Assembly (NCBI GenBank): GCA_007118195.1
Contig: SKSA01000227.1
Coordinates: 1-14,111 of the forward strand
Length of the DNA: 14,111 nt
Direction of reading: 5' to 3'
Origin: Anaerobacillus sp.
Lineage (GTDB): Bacteria > Bacillota > Bacilli > Bacillales > Anaerobacillaceae
The notes beneath the pieces were generated by a model. The model did not search any database. It was not told the origin of the DNA and was given only the letters and a program-made list of their open reading frames with translations. Shown in pieces: positions 13,937 through 14,111 of this stretch. The stretch's first letter is position 1. Every line of letters starts with the position of its first letter. Made by a program: the position numbers and the translations under genes.

Positions 13937-14111
13937 ATGAAAATATTAAAAATAGATATGAAGCATTTAACAGTAAATGAAGAAGACATAGCTAAGTATA
14001 AGCGTTTAGGAGGTAGAGCGTTAACTTCAAGAATTATTCATGATGAAGTATTACCTACATGTCACCCATTAGGGGAGCGTAATAAATTAATTTTTGCCGC
14101 TGGTTTATTGA
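13937..14111 (+). CDS. Aldehyde:ferredoxin oxidoreductase family protein, N-terminal fragment
   Basis: Only the first 58 residues are inside the window. They fit the AOR family start: MKILKIDM, then RLGGRALTSRIIHDEV, and HPLGERNKLIFAAG, where the GGR segment lies near the tungsten-pterin and the NKLIFA strand follows. Family members are oxygen-sensitive enzymes with a tungsten or molybdenum bis-pterin and a 4Fe-4S cluster, oxidising aldehydes to acids with ferredoxin. AGGAGGT (13926-13932) sets the ATG. At the end of an omega-aminotransferase cluster it could oxidise the semialdehydes produced; this is inference, since the metal-binding and substrate parts are not visible. Confidence 0.85.
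   Translation, partial: MKILKIDMKHLTVNEEDIAKYKRLGGRALTSRIIHDEVLPTCHPLGERNKLIFAAGLL

Noticed and set aside
1..14111. tRNA, rRNA or CRISPR array
   Set aside because: No cloverleaf with a TTCRA loop in context, no rRNA-like sequence and no regularly spaced direct repeats were seen on either strand.

Overview
The window looks like chromosomal DNA from a low-GC, Gram-positive Bacillales-type organism. The evidence is AT-rich intergenic DNA, strong AGGAGG-type ribosome binding sites, sigma-A-like promoters, many U-tailed terminators and a full-consensus CcpA cre site. A tungsten-pterin aldehyde oxidoreductase at the right edge suggests at least a facultatively anaerobic member, for example an alkaliphilic or anaerobic Bacillaceae. 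That placement is inference. All recognised genes are on the + strand.

Left part (1-4972). A membrane-anchored UbiB/AarF-type atypical kinase comes first. It is followed by about 500 bp without a gene that holds a chain of strong hairpins (about 1864-2124) and a terminator. Next is a two-gene operon encoding a MotA-like channel protein with a very long cytoplasmic coiled-coil tail and a MotB-like protein with an OmpA peptidoglycan-binding domain. This pair matches ZorA and ZorB, the motor half of the Zorya anti-phage system. The operon ends in a clear terminator and no recognisable Zorya effector (ZorC/D, ZorE or ZorF/G) follows.

Right part (5079-14111). This is a catabolic cluster for omega-amino acids: a class III omega-aminotransferase, a GNAT acetyltransferase of the short N-acetylglutamate-synthase type, a GabT-like aminotransferase, a family III (CaiB/BaiF) CoA-transferase, an acyl-CoA dehydrogenase carrying the Arg/Ser pair used by glutaryl-CoA dehydrogenase, a DUF3870 protein, an APC-family amino acid permease, and the N-terminus of an aldehyde:ferredoxin oxidoreductase. 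A consistent reading is import of an omega-amino acid (GABA, 5-aminovalerate, beta-alanine or similar), transamination to a semialdehyde, oxidation to a dicarboxylate, activation by CoA transfer, then dehydrogenation to an enoyl-CoA.

Regulation is the most unusual part. The leaders of the gabT-like gene and of the permease share a two-part RNA architecture. The 5' part is a motif TCTAG-hairpin-GATC closed by an outer stem. The 3' part is an AACTG/CAGTT antiterminator that competes with a terminator beginning GCCAGTT. The gap before the CoA-transferase carries the same 3' part. I cannot match this to a known riboswitch or T-box, so it is a candidate undescribed attenuator family. The permease promoter also has a cre site between its -35 and -10 boxes, which predicts carbon catabolite repression.
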